Shown one piece after another: positions 26,175 to 34,223 of a DNA stretch of 64,000 nt; the first letter of the stretch is position 1, and the number at the start of each line of letters is the position of its first letter. Under the pieces are notes generated by a model. That model saw only the letters and a program-made list of their open reading frames with translations, had not been told where the DNA came from and did no database searches. A program made the translations under genes and the position numbers. Source of the DNA: Oceanicola sp. 22II-s10i (lineage in GTDB: Bacteria; Pseudomonadota; Alphaproteobacteria; Rhodobacterales; Rhodobacteraceae); the NCBI RefSeq assembly GCF_002210105.1, contig NZ_AQQU01000006.1:248001-312000 (forward strand). Direction: 5' to 3'.

Positions 26175-27221
26175 TCACACCCGCGCCGCCGCGCTGTCCT
26201 TCAACGCTGCGGCGACGCGCTCAGCAATCTCGGGGTTCAGCAGGCGCGGCGGCACACGGCCCGCGCCCGCTTCGCAGAACACCTCGGCCGCCATCCGCGC
26301 CACGCGGGCGCGGCTTTCGCCGGTCACCCCGGCTGCGTGGTTGGTCGAGATCACCAGCGGGTGCCGGTAGAGCGGATGGTCCGCCGCCGGCGGCTCCTTC
26401 TCCCAGACATCCAGCCCGGCCCCCGACAGGTGCCCGCTTTGCAGCGCGGCCAGAACCGCGTCCTCGTCATGGATGCTGCCCCGCGCCGTCGTGACCAGCA
26501 CGGCACCCTTCGGCAGCTTCGCCAGCGCCTCGGTCCCGATCATGCCCCGCGTTTCGGAGGTCAGCGGGCAATGCAGGCTCAGTATGTCCGACCGAGCCAG
26601 CAGATCGTCCAGTTCGACCTTCTCGGCACCGCGTTCCTGCGCTGTCTCCGCGTCTATATTGGGATCGTAGGCCAGCACATTGCAGTCGAAGGCCCGCATG
26701 TAGGCCGCAGTCCGCGTGCCCACATGGCCAAGGCCGACGATGCCCACCGTCCGCCCATGCAGTTCCCGCCCCATGAAGGCGCTGCGGTCCGCGGCCGTGC
26801 CGGAGCCGATGGCGGCACTGCATTCCGGGATGCGCTTGAGAATCGCCAGCATGAAGGCCAGCGCATGCTCCGCCACCGCCTCGGCATTGCCGCCGGCCTG
26901 GTTGCAGACGGCCACCCCGGCGCTGGAACAGGCGGGGACGTCGATGGTGTCGTAGCCGGCACCATAGGTCGCGGCCACCTTGAGGTTCGGCAGCTTGTCG
27001 AGCAGCTCCTGCCCCAGATGCAGGGGCAGCGGCAGTTCATCGCGCGAGGCGCGGACATAGTAGCCGTCGCATTCCGATAGCTCGCGGATAATTTCGTCGA
27101 TCCCGTCGGCAAGCTTGAGTTGCACCAGCTCGCAGGTCTGGGCCGCTTCGATCGCCGTCAGGAAATCGGGATGCATCGGGCGTTCAAGATAGCCCACGCG
27201 GAATTTGGAATTGCGGATCAT
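26175..27221 (-). CDS. D-2-hydroxyacid dehydrogenase (phosphoglycerate dehydrogenase-like)
   Basis: NAD(P)-dependent oxidoreductase (348 aa) of the D-isomer 2-hydroxyacid family, reducing 2-oxo acids or oxidising D-2-hydroxy acids. The nucleotide motif is GIVGLGHVGTRTAAYM (about 160-175). Catalytic residues are Arg in TTARGS, Glu in DVWEKEPP and His in STNHAAGVT. There is no ACT domain, so a serine-pathway SerA with feedback control is unlikely. The start at MIRNSKFRVGYLERP is preferred over a longer frame. It converges on tctA and may act on the same carboxylate. Confidence 0.85.
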   Translation of the reverse strand: MIRNSKFRVGYLERPMHPDFLTAIEAAQTCELVQLKLADGIDEIIRELSECDGYYVRASRDELPLPLHLGQELLDKLPNLKVAATYGAGYDTIDVPACSSAGVAVCNQAGGNAEAVAEHALAFMLAILKRIPECSAAIGSGTAADRSAFMGRELHGRTVGIVGLGHVGTRTAAYMRAFDCNVLAYDPNIDAETAQERGAEKVELDDLLARSDILSLHCPLTSETRGMIGTEALAKLPKGAVLVTTARGSIHDEDAVLAALQSGHLSGAGLDVWEKEPPAADHPLYRHPLVISTNHAAGVTGESRARVARMAAEVFCEAGAGRVPPRLLNPEIAERVAAALKDSAAARV

Positions 27222-27434
27222 GCGGTCTCTCCCCTGCCGCGCCTGCGGCCTTGCTCCCGTCCGGGCCATGATCGGCGCCGGTATTGAAAGGCAAGTCTAG
27301 GGTTTCGATGCCGGACGCGCGACACCGGTGCCGCAGATCACAGGTGGAGGAACGCGGGCACGCCGGGCGTCGGTCATATGCTTGAGGGCCGGTTTGCTGG
27401 CCGCTGCCGGAAGGTCTCTTCGGATCATTCCGGT

Positions 27435-27449
27435 GCAAGTGGCGGACCG
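27435..27449. repeat. Distal attachment-site repeat of the islet
   Basis: GCAAGTGGCGGACCG duplicates the 3' end of tRNA-Arg at 29670-29684 but is followed by unrelated sequence. It marks the far end of the islet. The flanking gap 27222-27434 holds only the leader of the dehydrogenase gene, with nothing else recognisable. Confidence 0.8.
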
Positions 27450-27477
27450 GGGAACACACCGATCAGCGTTGATAGCG

Positions 27478-27579
27478 CTAGTCTTTTCCGGGCGCGGCAC
27501 CGCAATCGGCAGGGAACTGATCGTAGGGCTTGGCCTCCGCTGCCATGTCCCGGAGCAGTTCAAATTGTGTCTTGCTCAT
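27478..27579 (-). CDS. Possible 33-aa hypothetical protein in the islet
   Basis: Short frame MSKTQFELLRDMAAEAKPYD... with GGAG 8 nt before the ATG. It lies inside the islet downstream of the sulfotransferase gene on the same strand. I do not recognise it; the amphipathic first half is plausible protein, but coding potential is unproven. Confidence 0.25.
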   Translation of the reverse strand: MSKTQFELLRDMAAEAKPYDQFPADCGAAPGKD

Positions 27580-27678
27580 CTTGTCGCTCCAAGCCGGACG
27601 CAGAGGCCGATCGACAAAGGCTTAACATCAGTGTTTTGGCGACGACCAGGGAGGGGATCCCGGTGCCTGGCAAAGACC

Positions 27679-28386
27679 TCAATCTGTTCCGCGCGATGAG
27701 TTGCTCTGCCTCGTAAGTTCGGCAACATAGCTATACAGGTCAACGGCCTCTTGGTTCCTCCGAAGCCATCGCGCTCGAACAGCTTCGCTAACCTCCTCCG
27801 TCCTTTCTGCTGAGTTCAGGTGAGGGAGTTCAAGCGATACGTCGAACACGCGCTGGAACTGCCCTTCAAGTGCCGCGGGATCCTCGAGACAGCCGATGAA
27901 GACACAGCTATTGTGAATGAATTTTTCAGGATCGTCCCTCATCTCAAGCGGTAGATGGTCCCAAACCTGAGAGTCATTCTTCATCAAGTAGTCATCTAAG
28001 GACTCGAACGGGAACGGCGCGCGCAACCCGTTTTCAATCATCTTCTTGCTATAGAAGTAGTTCGATATCACCGCCTCAAAAGGATCTCGCAAGACCGTCA
28101 TGAACTGCCTGGCTTCAGGATAGTATTGCTCCGCGCTCGTGTTCTCCGAATGGCGAAAGTGCCCGTGAACACAAATCGGTGAAGTTTTTGCAGCATTGAC
28201 CAGATCTCGCCAGATGTAGCGAGCAGCCAGTTCCCGAACCAAGCCGCCAGGAACATCAATCCCCTTATTGTAATGAGTTAGCAAACCTTTTCGAAAATTC
28301 TCTTTGAGCCCCGGCCGAAAAGACGTCCCGCCCATTTTCGGAATATGCAAGGAAACAACCGGATCACGAGCATCGTACTCTCTCAT
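27679..28386 (-). CDS. Sulfotransferase family protein
   Basis: A 235-aa cytoplasmic or Golgi-type sulfotransferase homologue that would transfer sulfate from PAPS. The 5'-phosphosulfate loop reads SLHIPKMGGTSFRP (about 12-25). The 3'-phosphate motif is MTVLRDPFEAVISNYFYS (about 95-112). The end is complete. Base composition is markedly more AT-rich than neighbours, and the gene lies inside the tRNA-Arg islet, so transfer is likely. The acceptor (polysaccharide, lipid or other) is unknown. Confidence 0.8.
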   Translation of the reverse strand: MREYDARDPVVSLHIPKMGGTSFRPGLKENFRKGLLTHYNKGIDVPGGLVRELAARYIWRDLVNAAKTSPICVHGHFRHSENTSAEQYYPEARQFMTVLRDPFEAVISNYFYSKKMIENGLRAPFPFESLDDYLMKNDSQVWDHLPLEMRDDPEKFIHNSCVFIGCLEDPAALEGQFQRVFDVSLELPHLNSAERTEEVSEAVRARWLRRNQEAVDLYSYVAELTRQSNSSRGTD

Positions 28387-28572
28387 GTTGATCTCAGCCT
28401 TTTTCTTGAGTGTCTCACCCCATTAACCATAGAGCAATATGCTCCGCTATTTGAATATAGGCCGGAAGCGCCACAGGAAAAGATTTGGATTAAGCCAAAT
28501 CCGAATCTCGCTTTTTAATTTGGCCTTCTCAATAGGTTAGAGAGTCAATTCCTCATTATGAGCCAAACCCTC

Positions 28573-28762
28573 CTATCTGGACTTGTCTTTGCGAGCGCCC
28601 CAGGCCGCAACCTCGGCCCGGCTGAAGCGCTCAATCCGGCCCGTCTGGTCGACCATCAGCCAGCCCGCCATGCGAATGCGCGTCGTCCCGTGCCGCCTCG
28701 AGGTGCAGATCGATGTGGTCAACCAGCTCTTGCGCTGTCAGGCCCCGGCCGAACTTGATCAT
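28573..28762 (-). pseudogene. Decayed fragment of unknown gene in the islet
   Basis: Two frames appear to be pieces of one protein: MIKFGRGLTAQELVDHIDLHLEA, then after a shift RIRMAGWLMVDQTGRIERFSRAE. Both look like real protein, and the first runs into a stop soon after the shift point. I cannot name the family. The wider gene-free stretch 28387-28978 also contains the AT-rich leader of the sulfotransferase gene (28390-28560); nothing else was recognised. Confidence 0.4.
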
Positions 28763-28978
28763 CGCCTCGCCGGTGCGCGACGGGTGATGACCCGGAGTTT
28801 CTGGCCGCATATTCCGAGGCGCGTAGGGCACCGGCTCCACCAACCGAGCGCCACGGTCCGAACAGCATCGCCGCCCTGTGACTCGCTTGCGCGAAGTCCG
28901 CCAAGTTCTCCGCTGCATCAAAGGGATATCAAGCGATCCTGCTGCGTCACGTAAAAGAAATGGTTGCCGACCACGGGC

Positions 28979-29641
28979 ATGTCAGCTTTCGGGCAGTCCA
29001 TCCCCGGCATATTCAGAAAGACGTTCGATCCGCGTCCGACAGAAGGCCACCCGCCGTGGACGCATGACGAGATGGACACCTTTCGGGACATGCGGTCGCC
29101 CAATACCACGAAGCGGCTCGTCTTCGAGGTGTTGTTCTGAACAGGCGCGCGGATCAGCGACGCGGTGTTGATAGGCCTTGGCATGGTCGGAAGAGGCGGC
29201 GTGCTGGCATACAAGCAGGTCAAGACCGGCGGAATGGCCTATGTCCCCTGGACGTGCCCTTTGCCTTCCTGCGGGGGCTCGTTAGGTGCCGACAGAGACC
29301 TGATGCGCGCTGCGTTGGCTGCGGCGACCAGCCGCCATATGACATTCCTCGCCACCGCGACAGGGCGCACAGGCTCCAACACGGCACTCGGAACGACGAT
29401 CCGTGAAGCAGCGCGGGAAGCGAAGATCGAAAAGTCAGCTCACGGACTGAGAAAGGCAACAGCCGTAGCACTGGCCGACGCCGGAGGCACAACGCACCAA
29501 GTCGGCGCCTGAACGGGCCACGAGTCCCTAAAAGGAATAGAGCATTACACGCGTCAGGCTGATCGGAGGCGGGCGGTTCTAGGGATAGAGCCAGAACAGG
29601 ACGTTGCAAAACACATCGAACTAAGTGCAAAACGGCAATGA
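28979..29641 (+). pseudogene. Tyrosine recombinase/integrase with two in-frame TGA codons
   Basis: Catalytic part of a phage-type integrase. In one continuous frame it has HPPWTHDEMDTFRDM, then TGA at 29138-29140, TGARISDAVLIGLGMV (box I Arg), KTGGMAYVPW, SAHGLRKATAVALADAGGTTHQVGA, TGA at 29510-29512, TGHESLKGIEHYTRQADRRRAV (catalytic His and Tyr), and a final stop at 29639. All catalytic residues survive. Both stops fall where relatives have Trp before TG (WTGAR and WTGH). The N-terminal domain is missing or scrambled. It points into the tRNA-Arg attachment site. Confidence 0.85.
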
Positions 29642-29669
29642 AGTCCGTTTTTGTTCAATGCGTTACGAG

Positions 29670-29684
29670 GCAAGTGGCGGACCG
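29670..29684. repeat. tRNA-proximal attachment-site repeat of the islet
   Basis: GCAAGTGGCGGACCG, identical to 27435-27449. It covers the 3' acceptor end and CCA of tRNA-Arg on the minus strand. Integration here keeps the tRNA intact. Confidence 0.8.
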
Positions 29685-29751
29685 AGGAGGATTCGAACCC
29701 CCGACCCCTTGATTCGTAGTCAAGTACTCTATCCAGCTGAGCTATCGGTCC
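29675..29751 (-). tRNA. tRNA-Arg (anticodon ACG)
   Basis: A full cloverleaf of 77 nt with encoded CCA. The 7-bp acceptor stem is GGACCGA/TCGGTCC, the D-arm is TAGCTCAGCTGGATAGAGTA, and the anticodon stem-loop is CTTGA-CTACGAA-TCAAG (anticodon ACG, read as ICG after editing). The T-arm contains GGTTCGAATCC. It decodes CGU, CGC and CGA. Its 3' end is the islet attachment site. Confidence 0.97.
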
Positions 29752-29830
29752 GTGGTGTGGGCATGTAACGGTCAGCGCAGAGAGGTGCAAGGGGGAAATT
29801 CCCGGAAACCTGACCTGCCGCGGCGAAAGG

Positions 29831-31231
29831 CTACTGGGCCGCCTCCTCGAGCCCGGCCATCAGGCGCGGCAGCAGGATACGGAACCGGGTGCCCTCGGGG
29901 CCGGTGCTCTCCAGCACCAGCTGGCCGCCGTGTCCGCGCACCAGTTCCGCCGAGATCACGAGGCCCAGCCCAGCCCCGCCCTTGCGGGCCCCGCCCTGGA
30001 ACGGGGTGAAGAGGTTGGCCTGCGCCTTGGGCGGCAGACCGGGGCCGGTGTCGGTCACGGTGATGACCCACTGCGCGTCTTCCTCCACGGCGGCGACCGA
30101 GATCTCGCCCTCCTCGCCCGTCGCCACGATGGCCTGCCGCGCGTTGCGCACGAGGTTGGCCAGAACGCGGTACAGCTGTTCCGAATCCGCCCGCACGGTC
30201 ATCGTCGCGGGGATGTCCTCGGAAAAGTTCACCTCGCCGTCCCCGACGGCCAGCCGTTCACCGTCGATCACGTCCGACACGATGTCGGCCAGCCGCACCA
30301 GCCCGAGGCGCGGCGCGGGTTCCTCGGCACGGCCGAAGGCGAGCGTGCTTTCGCACAGGTTCACCGCACGGGTGATCGAGTTCACCAGCTTGGGCGCCAG
30401 CCGCTTGACCGACGGGTCCTCGGACGCCTCGATCCGGTCGGTGAACAGCTGCGCCGAGGTCAGGATGTTGCGCAGGTCGTGGCTGATCTTGGCGACCGCG
30501 CCGCCGAGCTGGGCGAGCCGTTCCTTCTGCTTGAGCGAGGCGGTGAGCTGCGTTTCCAGCTTCTGCAGCGCCTCCTCGGCGTCGCGCAGTTCGCGGATGC
30601 CCGCGTTCGGCTCGATGATCCGGCGCGCGTCCTCGGGCGCCTCGGCATAGAGCTGCATCGACCGGATCACGCCCTTGATCGGCTTCACCAGCAGCTGCCG
30701 GACGGACAGGAACAGCAGCAGCGCGGTAAAGACCGAGATCACCGCAGACATCATCAGGATGCGCAGGCCATAGGCGATCATCGCCTTGCGCATCGGCTGG
30801 CTTTCCATCGACACTTCGATCAGCAGCCCGGCCTCGTTCACCGGGTTGCCGATGACGCGGATCACCTTGGGATCGGGATCGGCCAGCCGCACCAGCGCAT
30901 CGCGGATCAGTTCCCATGCCGACGCGTCGCGCAGGTCGAAGGTGGCCGCGATCGGGCGCGGCACGGGCGAGGACAGGATCAGTTCCCGCGCCTCGTTCCG
31001 GCGCAGCACGACGTTGAACACCTCGGCGTTGCGCAGCAGTTCCTCTTCGACATCCGGGTCGATCTGGTCGTTCGACAGCAGCGCGAGCGAGGCGATCTGC
31101 GCCCGTTCGAGGCGGGACAGCAGGTATTCCTCGCGGAATCGGGCCACCGACGGCGCGAAGATGAAGATCTCGGCCAGCATGACGAACAGCGTCGTCAGAA
31201 TCAGGAATCGGCCTGAGAGAGAGTTCAGCAT
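29831..31231 (-). CDS. Membrane sensor histidine kinase
   Basis: Two-component sensor kinase (466 aa). A first membrane helix (ILTTLFVMLAEIFIFAPSVA) and a second near residue 155 (MMSAVISVFTALLLFLSV) enclose a periplasmic sensing region of about 125 residues; a HAMP-like linker follows. The H-box is AKISHDLRNILTSAQLF (His near 245). The ATPase domain has VLANLVRNARQA, TDTGPGLPP and GGAGLGLVIS. No response regulator gene is adjacent, so it is an orphan within this window. The ATG at 31231 fits the membrane start; a longer frame only shadows rpmH/rnpA. Confidence 0.9.
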   Translation of the reverse strand: MLNSLSGRFLILTTLFVMLAEIFIFAPSVARFREEYLLSRLERAQIASLALLSNDQIDPDVEEELLRNAEVFNVVLRRNEARELILSSPVPRPIAATFDLRDASAWELIRDALVRLADPDPKVIRVIGNPVNEAGLLIEVSMESQPMRKAMIAYGLRILMMSAVISVFTALLLFLSVRQLLVKPIKGVIRSMQLYAEAPEDARRIIEPNAGIRELRDAEEALQKLETQLTASLKQKERLAQLGGAVAKISHDLRNILTSAQLFTDRIEASEDPSVKRLAPKLVNSITRAVNLCESTLAFGRAEEPAPRLGLVRLADIVSDVIDGERLAVGDGEVNFSEDIPATMTVRADSEQLYRVLANLVRNARQAIVATGEEGEISVAAVEEDAQWVITVTDTGPGLPPKAQANLFTPFQGGARKGGAGLGLVISAELVRGHGGQLVLESTGPEGTRFRILLPRLMAGLEEAAQ

Positions 31232-31397
31232 GGTCCTTGTTTCGGCTGCCCGGCCTTGTTGCTGTGATGTATTACAGAAAATAGGGCAGACTACACGAAT
31301 TTGCGAGGTGCGCGGCATCCTGCCCACCCGGATCCGGCCGGTATCCTGCGCCGATCCGCCCTGACTGGAAAAAACTTCGGCAAGGGCCCGCACGGGT

Positions 31398-31426
31398 TTG
31401 ACTTGTCTACAGGGCGGCGGTATAGC
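31398..31426 (+). promoter_or_regulatory. Candidate rpmH promoter
   Basis: TTGACT (31398-31403), a 17-nt spacer and TATAGC (31421-31426) closely match a housekeeping promoter, about 105 bp before rpmH. It lies in the 300-bp divergent gap (31232-31531) between the sensor kinase and rpmH genes, in which nothing else was recognised. Confidence 0.7.
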
Positions 31427-31531
31427 CCGGCCTCCAATAGAGATATGCGGGCCGCGGGGCGATTCCCGGATTGCACCCGCTTGGCCAAGGGCGCTGCCGC
31501 AACGCGGGCCCGAACAGACGGAGACGGAGCG

Positions 31532-31666
31532 ATGAAGCGCACCTACCAACCCTCGAACCTGGTCCGCAAGCGGCGCCACGGCTTCCGCGCGCGCATGGCC
31601 ACCAAGGCTGGCCGCAAGATCCTGAACGCCCGCCGCGCGCGTGGCCGCAAGGAACTGAGCGCGTAA
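31532..31666 (+). CDS. rpmH: 50S ribosomal protein L34
   Basis: 44-aa basic protein beginning [20 protein letters not shown] and ending [12 protein letters not shown], matching L34 across its length. A ribosome-binding site GGAG precedes the ATG. It heads the conserved rpmH-rnpA-yidD order. Confidence 0.97.
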   Translation: MKRTYQPSNLVRKRRHGFRARMATKAGRKILNARRARGRKELSA

Positions 31667-31692
31667 TTCGCGCCAGCCCGAACGCTGACGAC

Positions 31693-32124
31693 ATGGTGCC
31701 GCCGGAGGCCCCCGCAACAGGCGCGAATGCGCATGAGGCGGCGGTGCCACCGGCGGCTTCCGTTTGCGCGCCGGGCAGCATGACCGTGCTGCGCCACCGC
31801 CGCGACTTCCTCGCCGCCGCCCGCGCCGCACGGGCCGGGGCGACCTCGCTGAGCCTTCAGGGGCGGGAACGCCGCAAAGACGAAGAGGCCGAGGGCATCC
31901 GCGTCGGCTTCACCTGTTCCAAGAAGGTCGGCAACGCCGTCGCCCGCAACCGCGCCAAGCGCCGCCTGCGCGAAGCCGCCCGCGCGGTGATCGCCGCCGA
32001 GGGGCGGCCCGGCTGGGACTACGTCCTGATCGGCCGCAAGGAGATCACGGCCGAACGCCCCTTCGAAGACCTCAAGGCCGACCTGCGCCATGCCCTGCGG
32101 CGGGTCCACGGGGCACGGGGATGA
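31693..32124 (+). CDS. rnpA: Ribonuclease P protein component
   Basis: Protein subunit of RNase P, which with its RNA trims 5' leaders of tRNA precursors. The core begins TVLRHRRDFLAAARA; the RNA-binding RNR motif is GNAVARNRAKRRLREAAR. Two starts are possible: ATG at 31693 (143 aa, with a Pro/Ala-rich tail common in this order) and ATG at 31780 (114 aa). Neither has a clear ribosome-binding site. It overlaps yidD by 4 bp. Confidence 0.93.
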   Translation: MVPPEAPATGANAHEAAVPPAASVCAPGSMTVLRHRRDFLAAARAARAGATSLSLQGRERRKDEEAEGIRVGFTCSKKVGNAVARNRAKRRLREAARAVIAAEGRPGWDYVLIGRKEITAERPFEDLKADLRHALRRVHGARG

Positions 32125-32342
32125 CGCCGCTCGCCCGTCTCTTCGCCCTGCCCTTCCATCTCTACCGGGCGACCTTCTCGCCCTGGGTCGGGCACAACTG
32201 CCGCTATGACCCGACTTGTTCGGCCTATGCGCTGGAGGCGCTCCGCAAGCACGGCGGGATCAAGGGGCTGTGGCTGACGATCCGCCGTGTGTCGCGCTGC
32301 CACCCGTGGGGCGGCATGGGCGTGGACGACGTGCCGGATTAA
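32121..32342 (+). CDS. yidD: Membrane protein insertion efficiency factor YidD
   Basis: Small (73 aa) protein that assists YidC-dependent membrane protein insertion. Family motifs PWVGHNCRYDPTCSAYALEAL and RVSRCHPWGGMGVDDVP are intact, with the three conserved cysteines. The ATG overlaps the rnpA stop. Confidence 0.95.
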   Translation: MTPLARLFALPFHLYRATFSPWVGHNCRYDPTCSAYALEALRKHGGIKGLWLTIRRVSRCHPWGGMGVDDVPD

Positions 32343-34066
32343 TCCGGCTGCGCCTCTGCGTCCGGACCGTCGGCCTCTTCGGCAACCGGCGCCTCGAACG
32401 GCGCGATGCGCTCCACCCGGAAGGCCCGTTCGCTGCCCGCCGCCTCGATGGCCGCCTGCCGCCCGTACATCGTGAAGGCGGACACGGTCGCAAAGACCTC
32501 GTCCAGTCCCACCTCGACCAGCCGGAACCGGTCCGCGCGGAACGTCTCGGGCGCGGCGACCTCGGCCAGGTGATCGAGGAAATCCTCCCGGAACACATAA
32601 GCGCCATCGAAATCCACCGACAGCAGTTCCGCCCCGTCGAAATCCGCCGCGACGATCACGCTGCCCAGCCACGTCGCGCCCGAAAAATCGGAACCGCTGT
32701 AGTCCACGTCCACCAGCGTCGCCCCATCGAACCGGGCCGCGCTGCCGTGGACTTCGCGGAAATCCACCCCCATCAATAGCGATCCCGAGAAATCCGCGCC
32801 GTTGACTGCCGTGGTGAACACCTCGGCCCGATCCGCCTGGTAGGGCGGACGCACCTGCCGGAAGGGCAGCCCCCGGAACGCCACCCCCTCCAGCCGCGCC
32901 TTGCGGAACCGCGTGTTTTCCAGCTGGGCCCCGGCGAAATCCGTATCCCCGATCTGCGAGCGGTCGAAGGTCGAGAAGCTCAGCTGCGCGCCCTGCAGGG
33001 TCAGCCCGATCAGGTTGGTGTCCTCGGCATGGGCGAAGGACAGGTCCAGACCGAAGTGGTTCAGGAATTCGAAGTTCCGGATCCCCGCGCTGATCAGCAC
33101 CTGCAGCAGCTGTGCCCGTTCGGGACTGGCGGGGCGGTCGATCAGCCGATCCACCTCGGGCGGCTGCTCCCATCCCCAGGTGCGGGACATCGCGGCATAG
33201 GCCGTCGGCAGGTCCTCGCGCCGCCGCTCCATCGCCACCCGCAGCTTGTCCTCGTTGTCATGCGCCCGATACCGCGCATCCAGAAACCGATAGGGCTTGG
33301 CCGCGCGCGAGGCCGAGGCGATGCGCATCACCAGAGGCTTGCCCAGATCGAGCCAGGGGTTCACGTTCGGCACGAAGGCGTTGATCCCGCCCCGCACAGG
33401 CTGCCCCGTCGCGGCGGCCTGCGCCTGTTCCCGCTCCTCGGCACGCAGCATCGCGTCACCCAGCATTTCCGCGATCGCCGTGATCTCCACCGCGATCTGC
33501 GCGTTCCGCTCGGCCTCGGACAACTGCACGTCCTGGATCAGCAGCTCATTTTGCAGCTCGATCTTCTCGTTCTGATCCCGCAACAGCGCGGACTGCTCGA
33601 GGATCAGCGCGTTCTGCTCGAACAGCAGCGCCGTGCCCGCAAGCGCTGCCATCGCCGCGATCAGCCCGGTCAGCGCCGCCACGATCCACCTGCGGGTCGA
33701 GGTCCACGCGAACCGCGCCAGCTTCAGCTGCACCAGCAGCCGCGTCGCCGCCGTCACTCGTGCCGCATCGCGCAGCATCGCCCCCTCGGCCACCTCGCCG
33801 AGCGGCTTGGACAAGGTCTCAAGCTGCGTGTTCGCCGTGCCGAACACACGCCGCAGCACGGGACGGCGGATCAGGAAGGCGATGGCCCCGACGAAGGTCA
33901 CGAAGAAGATCGCGGTCAGGAACACCACGACCAGCAGGTTGGCGCTCTCGCGAAGGACGGCGTAGCCCGAGAAGGCCATCAGCACGCCCGCCGCGATCCC
34001 GAACAGGAAGACCATCAGCGACATCGCCGCGCCCAGCCCTTTCGGGTCCGGCGTCACCTCGGGCAT
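32339..34066 (-). CDS. Membrane-anchored pentapeptide-repeat protein
   Basis: A 575-aa protein with two hydrophobic helices near the N-terminus (about 15-60), a third around residue 130, and a Gln/Glu/Leu-rich coiled coil right after it (FEQNALILEQSALLRDQNEK). The C-terminal half contains A(D/N)LxX-type pentapeptide repeats such as FDGATLVDVDYSGSDFSGATW, which build a quadrilateral beta helix. The start chosen is MPEVTPDPKGLG; a longer frame shadows ttcA. It overlaps the yidD end by 4 bp on the opposite strand. Function unknown; a membrane scaffold is a guess. Confidence 0.75.
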   Translation of the reverse strand: MPEVTPDPKGLGAAMSLMVFLFGIAAGVLMAFSGYAVLRESANLLVVVFLTAIFFVTFVGAIAFLIRRPVLRRVFGTANTQLETLSKPLGEVAEGAMLRDAARVTAATRLLVQLKLARFAWTSTRRWIVAALTGLIAAMAALAGTALLFEQNALILEQSALLRDQNEKIELQNELLIQDVQLSEAERNAQIAVEITAIAEMLGDAMLRAEEREQAQAAATGQPVRGGINAFVPNVNPWLDLGKPLVMRIASASRAAKPYRFLDARYRAHDNEDKLRVAMERRREDLPTAYAAMSRTWGWEQPPEVDRLIDRPASPERAQLLQVLISAGIRNFEFLNHFGLDLSFAHAEDTNLIGLTLQGAQLSFSTFDRSQIGDTDFAGAQLENTRFRKARLEGVAFRGLPFRQVRPPYQADRAEVFTTAVNGADFSGSLLMGVDFREVHGSAARFDGATLVDVDYSGSDFSGATWLGSVIVAADFDGAELLSVDFDGAYVFREDFLDHLAEVAAPETFRADRFRLVEVGLDEVFATVSAFTMYGRQAAIEAAGSERAFRVERIAPFEAPVAEEADGPDAEAQPD

Positions 34067-34223
34067 CGACAGCAGCGGGCGGCCGCCCTCGGGGGTGTTC
34101 TCAGCCAAACGCGCCTCCGTTGCCTCTGCGCCTGCCGAAACCTGCCAAGACCGCCCCCCGCTGGCAAGACCCTCGGCCACACGCCCCCTTCCCTGCCGCC
34201 CCGCGATCTGGCAATAGGCGCAC

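Larger units (their letters stand above)
27435..29684. mobile_element. Remnant integrative islet at tRNA-Arg
   Basis: A 2.2-kb stretch bounded by 15-bp direct repeats GCAAGTGGCGGACCG (27435-27449 and 29670-29684). The right copy covers the last 10 nt of tRNA-Arg(ACG), including CCA, plus 5 nt. Inside are a sulfotransferase gene clearly richer in AT than its surroundings, decayed fragments, and a tyrosine recombinase pseudogene whose end points at the tRNA, the usual layout of a tRNA-targeted element. With the integrase broken it is probably immobile. Confidence 0.8.

Noticed and set aside
26175-27221. SerA phosphoglycerate dehydrogenase
   Set aside because: It lacks the ACT/ASB regulatory domains and sits beside a carboxylate transport cluster, so only the broad family is called.
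28631-28921. Intact 96-aa gene in the islet
   Set aside because: Only its last part looks like protein and it continues in a shifted frame, so it is treated as a decayed fragment.
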